A stretch of 61,618 bases of DNA from an uncultured Eubacteriales bacterium (GCA_902761365.1 CACWJZ010000002.1:1-61618), one strand, 5' to 3'; shown: positions 26,911 through 36,311, counted from the stretch's first letter. Notes: generated by a model from the letters alone, not told the origin. Numbers and translations are program-made.

Positions 26911-27627
26911 ATGCGCAAGGACGGCAGACAGGAAAATGAATTGAGGCCCATCGAGATGATCCCGCACTTTACGGACACCAAGGGCGGGTCGGTGCTCATA
27001 TGCTGGGGCAACACCCGGGTGCTGTGCACAGCCCTGCTTGAGGAGGGGACCATGCCCTTTCTGAAGGGGACGGGGCAGGGTTGGCTCACGGCGGAGTACG
27101 CCATGCTCCCCTCCAGCACCGGCAACCGGAAGAAGCGGGACTTTCTCAAGCAGGACGGCCGCGCCACGGAGATCCAGCGGCTCATCGGCCGGAGCCTTCG
27201 GGCTGGGGTGGATTTGATGAAGCTGGGCGAGCGTGTCATCTATGTGGACTGCGACGTGCTGCAGGCCGATGGCGGCACCCGCACGGCATCCATAACCGGA
27301 GCCTATGTGGCCGTGGCTCTGGGGGTCCAGAAATGGCTCAGGGAGGGGCGGCTGGAAGAGGATCCCCTGATCCATCGCATTGCCGCCGTGTCCGTGGGCG
27401 TCGTCCATGATCGCCCGCTCCTGGACCTCTGCTATGGGGAGGATTCCGCCGCTCAGGTGGATATGAACCTGGTCATGAACGAAACGGGAGAGTTCATCGA
27501 GATCCAGGGCACGGGGGAGGGCCGCGCCTTCTCCCGGGCGGAGCTCGACGCGCTCCTGTCCCTGGGCGAGGGGGGGATCCGCACCCTCATGGACAGGCAG
27601 CGAGCGGCGGAAGACAGCGCTACATAA
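26911..27627 (+). CDS. rph: Ribonuclease PH
   Basis: Phosphorolytic 3'-5' exoribonuclease that trims tRNA precursors. The 238-residue protein has RKDGRQENELRPI at the N-terminus, the phosphate/RNA-binding GNRKKRDFLKQDGRATEIQRL segment (described here only by its ends), the CDVLQADGGTRTASITGA core and VDMNLVMNE. The ATG at 26911 lies ten bases after CAGGAGG and gives the family N-terminus; an earlier in-frame ATG at 26812 lies upstream of the promoter. The common downstream RdgB/HAM1 gene is not here; the next gene is convergent murF. Confidence 0.97.
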   Translation: MRKDGRQENELRPIEMIPHFTDTKGGSVLICWGNTRVLCTALLEEGTMPFLKGTGQGWLTAEYAMLPSSTGNRKKRDFLKQDGRATEIQRLIGRSLRAGVDLMKLGERVIYVDCDVLQADGGTRTASITGAYVAVALGVQKWLREGRLEEDPLIHRIAAVSVGVVHDRPLLDLCYGEDSAAQVDMNLVMNETGEFIEIQGTGEGRAFSRAELDALLSLGEGGIRTLMDRQRAAEDSAT

Positions 27628-27660
27628 GCGTTGTATAGGAGCGACAGTTTCTCATATGTA

Positions 27661-27688
27661 AAAAGAGCCGAAGAATAACGGCTCTTTT
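27661..27688. terminator. Bidirectional terminator between rph and murF
   Basis: Perfect ten-bp stem 27661-27670 with 27679-27688, eight-base loop, A and T arms. Confidence 0.9.
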
Positions 27689-27701
27689 CGTTTGCCTTGT
27701 G

Positions 27702-29027
27702 CTACAAGGCTTGGATCACAGATACCGCATTTTCAAGGCGCATGCCCCGGGAGCCCTTGACCAGGATGGTGTCGCCGGTCATAAGCAGCTCAGGCAGGCG
27801 GGCGAGCAGCTCCTGCTGGGTGGGGAAGCCGAGCCCCTCCGCCGCGGCCACGGCCTGGCAGAACAGGGGCCCCACGCCCAGGATAAGGTCGATACCCAGG
27901 TCACGGGCCTGACAAGCCACCCGCTCATGCAGGGCGTCCGCCTGCTCGCCCAGCTCCAGCATGTCACCCAGGATGCAGACCTTCCGCCCGGAAGCCCGGG
28001 AGAGGACCTGGAGCGACGCCTCCATGGAGGTTGGGTTGGCGTTGTACACGTCGTTGAGCAAGGTGAAGCGGGGCAGCTTTTCCACGGCCATGCGGCCCGA
28101 GATGGGCTCGAAGGCGGCAAGCCCCTGCTGGATATTCTCCGGCGGCACGTGGAGCGCGAGGCCAACGGCCACGGCGGCGAGGGCATTGAGGATCATGTGA
28201 TGGCCTGGCACGTTGAGCCGGATGGGCAGCCGTTCGCGCCCCCAGCAGGCGGTGAAGGAGGCCCCAAAGAGATCGTCCTCCCGGGCGTCCTCCGCCCACA
28301 GGTCGTTGGAGCTCCCAAAGCCGAAGGTGAAGGCGTCAGGAATGCGGCAAAGGTAGTCGTCGTCCCCGTTGACGATGATCCGGCCGCCGGGGCGCATATG
28401 GGGCAGCATCTCCGTCTTGCCCCGGAAGATGCCCTCTCGGGAGCCGAAAAATTCGATGTGCGCCTCGCCGATGTTGGTGAGCAGGCAAATGGTGGGCTCG
28501 CTCATGGCCGCCAGGGCGTCGATCTCCCCGAAATGATTGGTGCCCATTTCCACCACGGCGCACTGATGCGTGGGCATGAGCTGGAAGAGCACCTGGGGCA
28601 CGCCGGTCTGATTGTTGAGATTGCCGGTGGTGCTGCAGGTGTTATAGACCGTGGACAGCACAGCGCTAACCATGCCCCGGGTGGTGGTCTTGCCGGCGCT
28701 GCCGGTGATCCCCACCAGGGGGATGTCGAATTGGCAGCGGTAGGCGTGGGCCAGGGCCTGGAACGATTGCACGCAATTGTTGACGCGGATATGGGGATAT
28801 GGCGTATCGACCTCGGACAACGTCAGCCGGGCGCCCTTCTCGAAGGCCTGGGGGATGAACCGATGACCGTCGAACACGTCGCCCCGGACCGGCACGTACA
28901 GGGCCCCGGGCGCCATGGTCCGGGTGTCGATGGACACGCTGTCGAAGCTGTCTTGTAGCAGGGCTTCCGGTCCGAAAAAATGGCCGCCGGTGATCTCGAC
29001 GGCTTTTTGAATGGAAAAGGGGATCAT
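27702..29027 (-). CDS. murF: UDP-N-acetylmuramoyl-tripeptide--D-alanyl-D-alanine ligase
   Basis: MurF adds the D-Ala-D-Ala dipeptide to the UDP-MurNAc tripeptide, the last cytoplasmic step before MraY. The 441-residue protein has the ATP loop GITGSAGKTTT (106-116), the Mg/substrate region EMGTNHFGEI, TNIGEAHIEFFGS and the C-terminal NDVYNANPTSMEASL. Its start overlaps the end of ddl (ATGA), so the ligase making D-Ala-D-Ala and the enzyme using it are translationally coupled, a common arrangement. Confidence 0.96.
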   Translation of the reverse strand: MIPFSIQKAVEITGGHFFGPEALLQDSFDSVSIDTRTMAPGALYVPVRGDVFDGHRFIPQAFEKGARLTLSEVDTPYPHIRVNNCVQSFQALAHAYRCQFDIPLVGITGSAGKTTTRGMVSAVLSTVYNTCSTTGNLNNQTGVPQVLFQLMPTHQCAVVEMGTNHFGEIDALAAMSEPTICLLTNIGEAHIEFFGSREGIFRGKTEMLPHMRPGGRIIVNGDDDYLCRIPDAFTFGFGSSNDLWAEDAREDDLFGASFTACWGRERLPIRLNVPGHHMILNALAAVAVGLALHVPPENIQQGLAAFEPISGRMAVEKLPRFTLLNDVYNANPTSMEASLQVLSRASGRKVCILGDMLELGEQADALHERVACQARDLGIDLILGVGPLFCQAVAAAEGLGFPTQQELLARLPELLMTGDTILVKGSRGMRLENAVSVIQAL

Positions 29028-30061
29028 TTGTACTTCTCCAGGGACAGGGCGATGATCTTTTCACACAGGTGGATGTAATCGAGCCCCAGCACCGCGGCCT
29101 CTTGGGGCAGCAGGGAGGTGGGCGTCATGCCCGGCAGGGTGTTGGCCTCCAGGCAGTAGGCGTCCTCATTTTCGGTCAGCAGGAAGTCCATGCGGGCATA
29201 GACGGACAGCTTCAGGGCCGAGAACACCTTTTCCGATAACCGCTGGACCTTCTCGGTGGCGCCGGGGCTGATGGGCGCGGGGGTGACCTCCAGGGCCGCG
29301 CCGGCCTGGTACTTGTTCTTATAGTCGTAGAACCCCTCCTTGGGGATGATTTCGATGACGGGGAGGGCCTTGCCGTCCAGTACGCCGCAGGACAGCTCTC
29401 GGCCTTTGACGTATTCCTCCACCAGGATCTGATCTTCCTGCTGGAAGGCCAGCTCCACGGCCTTCTTCAGCTCCTCCAGGGTGCGGGCGATGGAGATGCC
29501 GATGGAGGAGCCGCCGCTGTTGGGCTTTGCCACGGCGGGCAGAGGCAGCTCGTCGAAGGAGAAGAGCTCGCCCCGGCGCAGTAGGCGGGACTTGGGTGTC
29601 AGGATGCCCTCCCGGGCAAAAATCGCCTTGGAGGCGTGCTTATCCATGCTGAGCCGGCAGCCCTCGGGACCGCTGCCCGTGTAGCGGATGCCGTGCTCGT
29701 CAAAAACCTTCTGCACGGAGCCATTCTCACCGTCCGCGCCGTGAAGGGCCATATAGACGATGTCCGCGGCCTGGCAGATCTCAATCACGTTGAGGCCGAT
29801 CCGGTCCGACCAGCCCGCGGGCCGGGAGGCGGCGATGGCGGCGAGATCCGGCTCCACCTCCGAGATGGGGGCGGGGGGCAGGGGATGGGCGTCGGCAAAG
29901 AGTTGATCGATGGGGACGTTCAGCTCCGGCATGCCGAAGAACAGGTCCAGCAGGATGGCCTGATGGCCTGCCTGCAGAAAGGCATTGGCGGCCATGGTGC
30001 CGCTGGATAGGGAAACGGTCCGCTCCGGGGACAGGCCCCCGGCCAATACGACGATCTTCAT
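29024..30061 (-). CDS. ddl: D-alanine--D-alanine ligase
   Basis: An ATP-grasp ligase of 345 residues that joins two D-alanines for the peptidoglycan precursor. Evidence includes the N-terminal VLAGGLSPERTVSL, the ALHGADGENGSVQ segment, YTGSGPEGCRLSMDKHASK and the C-terminal EANTLPGMTPTSLLPQEA carrying Mg ligands. I start at 30061, seven bases from a GGAG; an alternative ATG two codons upstream would be only one base from it. It is the first gene of a ddl-murF operon transcribed leftward. Whether it makes D-Ala-D-Ala or D-Ala-D-Lac/D-Ser was not resolved by eye. Confidence 0.95.
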   Translation of the reverse strand: MKIVVLAGGLSPERTVSLSSGTMAANAFLQAGHQAILLDLFFGMPELNVPIDQLFADAHPLPPAPISEVEPDLAAIAASRPAGWSDRIGLNVIEICQAADIVYMALHGADGENGSVQKVFDEHGIRYTGSGPEGCRLSMDKHASKAIFAREGILTPKSRLLRRGELFSFDELPLPAVAKPNSGGSSIGISIARTLEELKKAVELAFQQEDQILVEEYVKGRELSCGVLDGKALPVIEIIPKEGFYDYKNKYQAGAALEVTPAPISPGATEKVQRLSEKVFSALKLSVYARMDFLLTENEDAYCLEANTLPGMTPTSLLPQEAAVLGLDYIHLCEKIIALSLEKYK

Positions 30062-30089
30062 GCGCATTCTCCATAACACGGTTTTCTAT

Positions 30090-30118
30090 GGTATATCATA
30101 TTTCGAAGCAAAAGACAA
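30090..30118 (-). promoter_or_regulatory. Promoter of ddl-murF
   Basis: Minus strand TTGTCT (30118-30113), 17-bp spacer, TATACC (30095-30090) with extended -10 TGA. Confidence 0.7.
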
Positions 30119-30171
30119 ATGAACTTTTTTTATAAGGACAGCTTCCACGGGCCTGGCGCATATACTGCTCC

Positions 30172-31857
30172 ATGAAACGTGTTTTGAGCCTGCTGCTGTC
30201 CCTGTTGCTGCTTTTGGGGTGTGCGCCCGCAAGGCAGGTGGCCCGCGCCTATATTCGGGCGGATAAGGGGACCTGGTCCACCCACGGGCAGACCGCCTTT
30301 GGGGATATGGTCCTCAGCTACCCGGACCCGGACGCGGTCATAGCGACCCTGGACGAGGCGCTGGCCTGTGTCGGCACGGACGGGGACGCGCGGGAGCTCG
30401 TGTCCGTCTATGAAACCCAGTTGACCGCGTATAACGAGCTGGTCAGCGCCACATCCCTGGCATACATCCGCTATTGTCAGGACGTGACAGACGGACAGCG
30501 GGCGGCGGAGTACGGGCGGCTGAACGGGGCCCTGTACTCCCTGCAGCACAGGCTCGCTAAGCTGGAGAAGGCGCTCATGGATCGGTGGGGCTACCACCGG
30601 GAGCGTGGAACCGCCTACGCGGACAGCCTGGACAAATTGAGCCGCCAGGACGCCGACCGGCAGCGGGTCCTCCGGGATCGGGAAGACGCGCTCTGCCGCC
30701 GATACGAGCAGCTGGAGGCGGAATTCCGGCTGGAATACCGGGGCCGCACCTGGACCATGGCGGAGCTCATGCAGGACGAGGACATGGGCCTGCAGGCCTT
30801 TTTAGGGGCACTGGAGCGGTATCAGATCGGCAAGAACCAGGCGGCGGGGGAATTGTTCTTGGAGCTCATGGCCCTGCGCCAACAGATGGCGAAGGACAGC
30901 GGCTTTGCCTCCTATGCGGCCAGCCAGTATGCGGCCTTCGGGCGAACGTATGCGCCGGAGCAGGCCATGGCCGCGGCCCAGACCGTCAAGCAGGTGTTCG
31001 TGCCCCTGTACGTCAGGCTGCGGGAACGGTGCGAGAACGATTTACGCTACCTGAGCGGCGGTATTTTCCGGGAGGATCAGTTCCTGGCCGCCATGGAGCA
31101 GGCGGCGGAGCGGGTGGTGCCCGGGGCGGGTGAGGCGTGGCGGTATATGCTCTCCTACGGCCTCTACGACAGCCGTCCCTCCGAGAAGAAGCTCCGCGGC
31201 AGCTTCACCACGTACCTGGCCAAATATCGTTGCCCCTTTCTGTTCACCCAATGGGAGGACAACGCTTCCTCAATTTTCACCGTGATCCACGAGTTCGGCC
31301 ACTTTCTCAGCTACTATACGAACCCGGAGGGCACCTACTACGGGTCGGACGATCTGGACCTGGCCGAGACGGACGCCCAGGGCTTCGAGCTGCTGATGCT
31401 GGGGGAGTACGAGACCCTCTTCGGCCGCTACGCCTCCGCCGCCCGGCTGTGCTATCTCACCAACGCCCTGTACGCCATCCTGTCCGGATTTATGGAGGAT
31501 GAATTCCAGCAACGGGCGTATGGGCTCCAAAACCCGTCGGTGGAGGACCTAAATCAGCTGTATGGAGCGTTGGCCAAAGAGTACGCCTTCGACCGACTGT
31601 TCGGCTACGAGGGCCGGGAGTGGACCGAGATCGGCCATACCTTCCAATTCCCCTTCTACTACGTGAGCTATGGCGTCAGCATGCTGGGGGCCCTGTCGTT
31701 GGCACAGAACGGCGGCAGAGCCTACGGACGGCTGTTGAAACGCACATCCGGGACTTCCTTCACGGCGATCATCGGGAAGGACGTGCTGGCGGAGGAGACC
31801 ATACGGGATTTGGCAGCCTGGGTGGAACGGGCCGCGGACCGTTGGCTGGCAGAATAA
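30172..31857 (+). CDS. M3-family zinc oligopeptidase, lipoprotein
   Basis: A 561-residue peptidase of the oligoendopeptidase F group, unusual in carrying a signal peptide and lipobox (LLLGC, Cys17, then APARQ), so it is anchored outside rather than cytoplasmic like PepF. The zinc motif HEFGH is at residues 373-377, with the third ligand expected in the downstream AETDAQGFELLMLGE segment. The C-terminal half has the M3 pattern with HTFQFPFYYVSYGVSM. There is no ribosome binding site before the ATG; TATACT at 30161-30166 would put a transcript start almost on the start codon. It may process peptides released at the cell surface. Confidence 0.93.
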   Translation: MKRVLSLLLSLLLLLGCAPARQVARAYIRADKGTWSTHGQTAFGDMVLSYPDPDAVIATLDEALACVGTDGDARELVSVYETQLTAYNELVSATSLAYIRYCQDVTDGQRAAEYGRLNGALYSLQHRLAKLEKALMDRWGYHRERGTAYADSLDKLSRQDADRQRVLRDREDALCRRYEQLEAEFRLEYRGRTWTMAELMQDEDMGLQAFLGALERYQIGKNQAAGELFLELMALRQQMAKDSGFASYAASQYAAFGRTYAPEQAMAAAQTVKQVFVPLYVRLRERCENDLRYLSGGIFREDQFLAAMEQAAERVVPGAGEAWRYMLSYGLYDSRPSEKKLRGSFTTYLAKYRCPFLFTQWEDNASSIFTVIHEFGHFLSYYTNPEGTYYGSDDLDLAETDAQGFELLMLGEYETLFGRYASAARLCYLTNALYAILSGFMEDEFQQRAYGLQNPSVEDLNQLYGALAKEYAFDRLFGYEGREWTEIGHTFQFPFYYVSYGVSMLGALSLAQNGGRAYGRLLKRTSGTSFTAIIGKDVLAEETIRDLAAWVERAADRWLAE

Positions 31858-31875
31858 GGAGGAAAGGACAGGAAT

Positions 31876-33159
31876 ATGAACGTACTCAAGTATGGCATGG
31901 AGGGATATGACGTAAGGCTCCTTCAGTACGCCCTGAATAGGACGGGGGCGGACGCAGGGAATGTGGACGGGATCTTCGGCCGGCGCACCGCCAAAGCGCT
32001 GATGCAGTTCCAGCGAGATCAGGGGCTGGCTGCGGACGGTATCGCGGGAAAGCTCACCTGGGCGGCCCTGTACCCCTATATAGCGGGGTACAGGCTTCAT
32101 CGGATCGGACCGGGGGACACCTTCTTTCAGCTGGCCCAGGAACAGGGCGTCAGCGTTGCGGCCATCCAAACCGCCAATCCCGGCTATGAACCGGAGGCGC
32201 TGCCCATCGGGGAAACGCTGGTCATCCCCCTGAATATGCCGGTGGTAACCGCCGAGGTCCCTTATTCGAGCCTGCTGACGGGCCTGCTGCTGAAGGGGCT
32301 CGCCATGCGCTACCCCTTCCTCAGGGTCTATGAGATCGGCCGCAGCGTCATAGGCCAGCGCATGATGGCCGTGGCCATGGGAAGCGGCACAAAACAGGTC
32401 GGGTATAACGCTGCCCATCATGCCAACGAGTGGATCACCGTACCGGTGCTCCTGCGCTTTTTGGAGGAGTATGCCGCTGCCTACGCAGCAGGCGGCTCGG
32501 TGGGCGGCGTATCGGCGCGGGCGCTATTTGAGACCGCCACGCTCCATATGGTCCCCCTGGTGAACCCGGACGGGGTGGACCTGGTTACGGGCGCCCTCAG
32601 CCCCCTGGACAGCTTCTATACCCAGGCCATGGCCCTCGCCGCCCATTATCCCAACATCCCCTTCCCGGACGGGTGGAAGAGCAACATCTCCGGGGTGGAT
32701 CTGAATCTGCAATACCCGGCGGGCTGGGAGGTCGCCCGGCGGATCAAGTTCAGCCAGGGGTACACCCGCCCTGGTCCTCGGGACTATGTGGGGAGCGAGC
32801 CTTTGATCACCCCGGAGAATCGGGCCATGGTCAAATGGACCCGGGAGCAGGACTTTGCGCTGACCGTCTCCTATCACACCCAGGGAAGGACCATCTACTG
32901 GCAATACCAAAACCAGGCGCCCGCGGAGGCCAGGACCATCGGTGAAGCCTTGAGCCGCAGCAGCGGCTACACCCTGGCGAGCACGCCCTTCAACAGCGCC
33001 CATGCAGGGTACAAGGACTGGTTCATCCAGACCTGGCGCCGCCCCGGCTATACCATCGAGGCGGGCCAGGGGGTGAATCCCCTGCCGCTGTCGCAATTTG
33101 AGGAGATCTACCGGGCGAATCTGCCCATTTTGGTCCGGGGTATGGCTCTATCCCCATAA
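31876..33159 (+). CDS. M14-family D-glutamyl-DAP-type peptidase with PG-binding and LysM domains
   Basis: A 427-residue zinc carboxypeptidase-fold enzyme resembling the endopeptidase I (gamma-D-glutamyl-meso-diaminopimelate peptidase) group. Order: peptidoglycan_binding_1 (about 5-67, with YGMEGYDVRLLQYAL), LysM (about 74-118), M14 domain (about 130-420). Zinc ligands are His182 and Glu185 (HHANE) and His334 (SYHTQG); the catalytic glutamate is Glu395 (IEAGQG). No signal peptide is present, although wall-binding domains imply access to peptidoglycan; it may act in a mother cell or on internalised muropeptides, as proposed for related spore-former enzymes. It follows the M3 gene after 18 bases with GGAGGA as ribosome binding site. 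Confidence 0.93.
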   Translation: MNVLKYGMEGYDVRLLQYALNRTGADAGNVDGIFGRRTAKALMQFQRDQGLAADGIAGKLTWAALYPYIAGYRLHRIGPGDTFFQLAQEQGVSVAAIQTANPGYEPEALPIGETLVIPLNMPVVTAEVPYSSLLTGLLLKGLAMRYPFLRVYEIGRSVIGQRMMAVAMGSGTKQVGYNAAHHANEWITVPVLLRFLEEYAAAYAAGGSVGGVSARALFETATLHMVPLVNPDGVDLVTGALSPLDSFYTQAMALAAHYPNIPFPDGWKSNISGVDLNLQYPAGWEVARRIKFSQGYTRPGPRDYVGSEPLITPENRAMVKWTREQDFALTVSYHTQGRTIYWQYQNQAPAEARTIGEALSRSSGYTLASTPFNSAHAGYKDWFIQTWRRPGYTIEAGQGVNPLPLSQFEEIYRANLPILVRGMALSP

Positions 33160-33165
33160 AACCCG

Positions 33166-33194
33166 TTGCAAGTCGGAGAGCGAAAGTGTATACT
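33166..33194 (+). promoter_or_regulatory. Promoter of the flippase-mazG unit
   Basis: TTGCAA (33166-33171), 17-bp spacer, TATACT (33189-33194). The predicted start (about 33201) coincides with the ATG at 33202, implying a leaderless transcript. Confidence 0.65.
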
Positions 33195-33201
33195 GAAGGG
33201 C

Positions 33202-34803
33202 ATGGAAAAGACGAAAAAGACATCCTTCGTGGCGGGTGCCGCCATCCTGGCCTTCGCAGGGGTCCTGTGCAAGATCATCGGCGTGCTCATCCGCATCTGG
33301 GCATATGACATCATCGGCGAAGCGGGCATGGTCTACTATGAGGTCGTGTTCCCGTTCTACTCCTGGCTGCTGATCATCTCTTCCTCCGGCATCCCCACGG
33401 CCATCTCCCGCATGGTCTCCGAAAGACTTAGCATGGGCGACTACGCGGGAGCCAGGCGGGTGTTCCGCCATGCCCTGGCGCTGCTGGCCACCGTGGGCTT
33501 GGTGACCACCGCCGTGCTGTACTTCGGGGCCGGCTTTTTCGCCAACAGCGTCCTGGGCAAGGACGACACCTATATCATGTCCTTTGTTTCCTTGGCGCCG
33601 GCCCTGTTTTTCGTCTCTTGCATGTGCGCCTACCGGGGGTATCTGCAGGGCGCCCAGCACATGACGGGCACCGGGTTATCCCAGCTCACGGAGCAGGTCG
33701 TCAAGTGCCTGGTGGGCCTGATGCTGGCCGCCCGCTGGATCGGCCGCGGCCCGGAGTATGGCGCTGCCGGCCTGCTGCTGGGCATCACCGTTTCGGAATT
33801 TGTGGCATTGCTGGTGGTCATGGGCTTTCGGGTGAAGAACCGCCGCCTGTACATGCCCCTGGATGCATCCCGCACCCCGGCCAACAACAGACCCGTGGTA
33901 CCGGAACTGCTCAGGATCGCCATCCCCATCACCCTGGGGGCCTCCATCATCCCCATCACCAGCATGCTGGACGTGAAGATGATCTTTTCCTGCATGGGCC
34001 GGTACATGTCGGAGGCCGCCGTCAACCAGCGGTACGTGGCCTTGTCCACCAACGTCCGCTCCCTCATCAACCTGCCGGCTTCCCTGACCACGGCCCTGGC
34101 CATGTCCATCGTGCCCGCCATCGCGGGCGCCCGGGCCAGGAAGGACAGGGAGGGGATGCACCACTTTGCTGGCCTGGGGCTCAAGCTTTCCATGGCCATC
34201 GGCATGCCCTGCGCCGTGGGGCTCTTCGTGCTGGGTGGACCCATCATCCAGATGCTGTTCCGCAGCATCCAACCCGATTCCCTGGCCATCGCCACCAGCA
34301 TCATGCGCGTGGCGTCCATCAGCGTCATCTTCATCTCCTTGGTCCAGACCATGACCGGGGCGCTGCAGGGCATGGGGCGGCAGCACTGGCCCGTGTGGAG
34401 CCTGCTGGCAGGCGGCGTGCTGAAGGTGGTCTCCAACTACATCTTCCTGTCTCTGCCCGCCGTGAACATCCTGGGCGCGTCCATCTCCAACGTGGTCTGT
34501 TATGGGGTGGCGGGCATCATCGACACGATCCTGGTCCTGCGGCTGACCGGGCTCCGTGTCCGCCTATGGGACATGTTTTTGAAGCCGCTGGTTTGCTCCC
34601 TGGCCATGGGCGGGGCCGTGTACCTGGCCTATCGGGGCCTGCACGCCCTTCGGCCCGGCACCATCACCACGCTTATCGTCGTATTGGTGGGCGTGGGCGT
34701 GTATTTCCTGATGGCCATGGTGGTGGAGCTCTTCTCCCCGGAGGAGCTGGACAGCATTCCCGGCGGCGGCCGGATCAAACAATTCCTGCGCAAGAAGGGT
34801 TGA
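33202..34803 (+). CDS. SpoVB/YabM-like polysaccharide flippase (MOP superfamily)
   Basis: A 533-residue polytopic membrane protein with about 14 hydrophobic helices, of the PST/SpoVB group in the MOP flippase superfamily, which includes lipid II flippases. Typical features are the first-helix region with GVLCKIIGVLIRI, YRGYLQGAQHM (family motif near residue 145) and a Pro/Ser-rich AIPITLGASIIPI helix near 240. The following mazG and hup genes reproduce the yabM-yabN neighbourhood of Bacillus, which supports a YabM-type assignment. It could be this organism's lipid II flippase or a sporulation paralogue. Confidence 0.88.
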   Translation: MEKTKKTSFVAGAAILAFAGVLCKIIGVLIRIWAYDIIGEAGMVYYEVVFPFYSWLLIISSSGIPTAISRMVSERLSMGDYAGARRVFRHALALLATVGLVTTAVLYFGAGFFANSVLGKDDTYIMSFVSLAPALFFVSCMCAYRGYLQGAQHMTGTGLSQLTEQVVKCLVGLMLAARWIGRGPEYGAAGLLLGITVSEFVALLVVMGFRVKNRRLYMPLDASRTPANNRPVVPELLRIAIPITLGASIIPITSMLDVKMIFSCMGRYMSEAAVNQRYVALSTNVRSLINLPASLTTALAMSIVPAIAGARARKDREGMHHFAGLGLKLSMAIGMPCAVGLFVLGGPIIQMLFRSIQPDSLAIATSIMRVASISVIFISLVQTMTGALQGMGRQHWPVWSLLAGGVLKVVSNYIFLSLPAVNILGASISNVVCYGVAGIIDTILVLRLTGLRVRLWDMFLKPLVCSLAMGGAVYLAYRGLHALRPGTITTLIVVLVGVGVYFLMAMVVELFSPEELDSIPGGGRIKQFLRKKG

Positions 34804-34806
34804 GCT

Positions 34807-36228
34807 ATGAAAAAAACACTGACCATCGCGCCGCTCGGCACCCCCGACACCCTGACCCGCTCCGTCTGGCAGGCGGTAGCATCGGCGCCCACGCTGTATC
34901 TGCAAACGAAGGAGCACCCCTCGGCCCGACCGGTGCTGGAGGCAGGGTTGCCCTTCGTTTCCATGGACGACCTCTATACTGCGGCTATGGATTATGACGA
35001 GCTGAACATGGCTATCGCTGATCGACTCACCTCCGGCGGTTCCGCGGTCTATGCGGTCATGGGGGGCGGATGCTTCTCCCAGCTGCCCTGCATCTGGGAG
35101 GCCTGTGAGAAAAGGGGATTCGAACTCATAGAGCTGCCCGGCGTGCCCTACTACCAGGCGGCGTTTCCGGAGGCGCAACAGGGTCAGGTGTATGCCGCCA
35201 ACGGCCTGCCCCTAACGCTGGACACGGACAAGCCTTTGTACATCTCGGAGCTGGACAACCCGCTGCTGGCTGGCGAGGTGAAGCTGAAGCTGCAGCGGTT
35301 CTACCCGGACGATCAAAGCGTCACCCTGGCGGTCCAGGAGCCCGCGGGAACCTATATACGGCGCACCATGCCCCTATATGCGTTGGATCGGGAGAAGGGG
35401 TTCTTTGCCTCCACCGTCCTGTTCGTGCCGGCGCTGCCCTTCGATAAAAAGCAGACCTACGGCTACGAGGACCTGCTGGCCGTGCTGCGGCGGCTGCGGG
35501 CCCCGGGCGGCTGCCCCTGGGATCGGGAGCAGACCCATGAGAGCCTAAAGAAGGACCTGCGGGAGGAATGCTACGAGCTCATGGACGCCATCGACGAGGG
35601 CAGCGACGAGCATATCGTGGAGGAGTGCGGAGACCTGCTGATGAGCGTATTATTCCACCCCATCATCGGGGAGGAGCAGGGGCGGTATGACGATCGGGAC
35701 GTGACCACCGAGATCGTCCGCAAGCTCATCTACCGGCATCCCCACGTGTTCGGCTCGGTCTATGTGGATTCCAGCGCGGAGGTGCTGAAGAACTGGGACG
35801 CCCTGAAGCAGAAGGAGAAGGGACAGGATACGGTGACGGCCACCCTCAAGAGCGTGCCAAGAAGCTTTCCGGCCTTACTTCGTTGCGAGAAGGTGCAGAA
35901 GAAGGCGCGCAAGATCGGCTTCGACTTCGACACGGCGCAGGACGCCTTCTACAAGATCGGTGAGGAGACGGAGGAGCTGCGCTCGGCCATGGCTTCGGGC
36001 CAAAACGTGGATGAGGAGATGGGGGATCTGCTCTTTGCCGCCATGAACGTATGCCGTTTGCTGGGGCTGGACGGGGAGGAGACGCTCCACGCCGCCACGG
36101 ACAAGTTCATCCGCCGGTTCGAGCGGATGGAGAAAAGAGTAGAGAAAGAGGGAAAAAAGCTGTCCGAAATGACCCTCGCGCAGATGGATGAATACTGGGA
36201 AGCTGCAAAAGTAACGGAAATCCTATAA
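34807..36228 (+). CDS. mazG: Nucleoside triphosphate pyrophosphohydrolase, MazG/YabN type
   Basis: A 473-residue two-part protein. The N-terminal half (about 1-215) corresponds to the tetrapyrrole-methylase-like domain fused in YabN proteins. The C-terminal half has two MazG domains: the first (about 222-300) carries CPWDREQTHESL, REECYEL and EECGDLLM with the EExxE and ExxD metal ligands, and the second (about 385-445) has GEETEEL and DEEMGDLLFA. Such enzymes hydrolyse non-canonical or excess NTPs to NMP and PPi. The start lies three bases after the flippase stop, with AAGGG upstream, so the genes are co-translated. Confidence 0.93.
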   Translation: MKKTLTIAPLGTPDTLTRSVWQAVASAPTLYLQTKEHPSARPVLEAGLPFVSMDDLYTAAMDYDELNMAIADRLTSGGSAVYAVMGGGCFSQLPCIWEACEKRGFELIELPGVPYYQAAFPEAQQGQVYAANGLPLTLDTDKPLYISELDNPLLAGEVKLKLQRFYPDDQSVTLAVQEPAGTYIRRTMPLYALDREKGFFASTVLFVPALPFDKKQTYGYEDLLAVLRRLRAPGGCPWDREQTHESLKKDLREECYELMDAIDEGSDEHIVEECGDLLMSVLFHPIIGEEQGRYDDRDVTTEIVRKLIYRHPHVFGSVYVDSSAEVLKNWDALKQKEKGQDTVTATLKSVPRSFPALLRCEKVQKKARKIGFDFDTAQDAFYKIGEETEELRSAMASGQNVDEEMGDLLFAAMNVCRLLGLDGEETLHAATDKFIRRFERMEKRVEKEGKKLSEMTLAQMDEYWEAAKVTEIL

Positions 36229-36245
36229 TTTTTTGAAATAGGGGC

Positions 36246-36274
36246 TTGATTTTACATCGCATCACTGCTAAAAT
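36246..36274 (+). promoter_or_regulatory. Promoter of hup
   Basis: TTGATT (36246-36251), 17-bp spacer, TAAAAT (36269-36274), extended -10 TGC. Confidence 0.88.
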
Positions 36275-36311
36275 AGGACCCGTTCGAAAAAAACTATATG
36301 GAGGAAAACTC

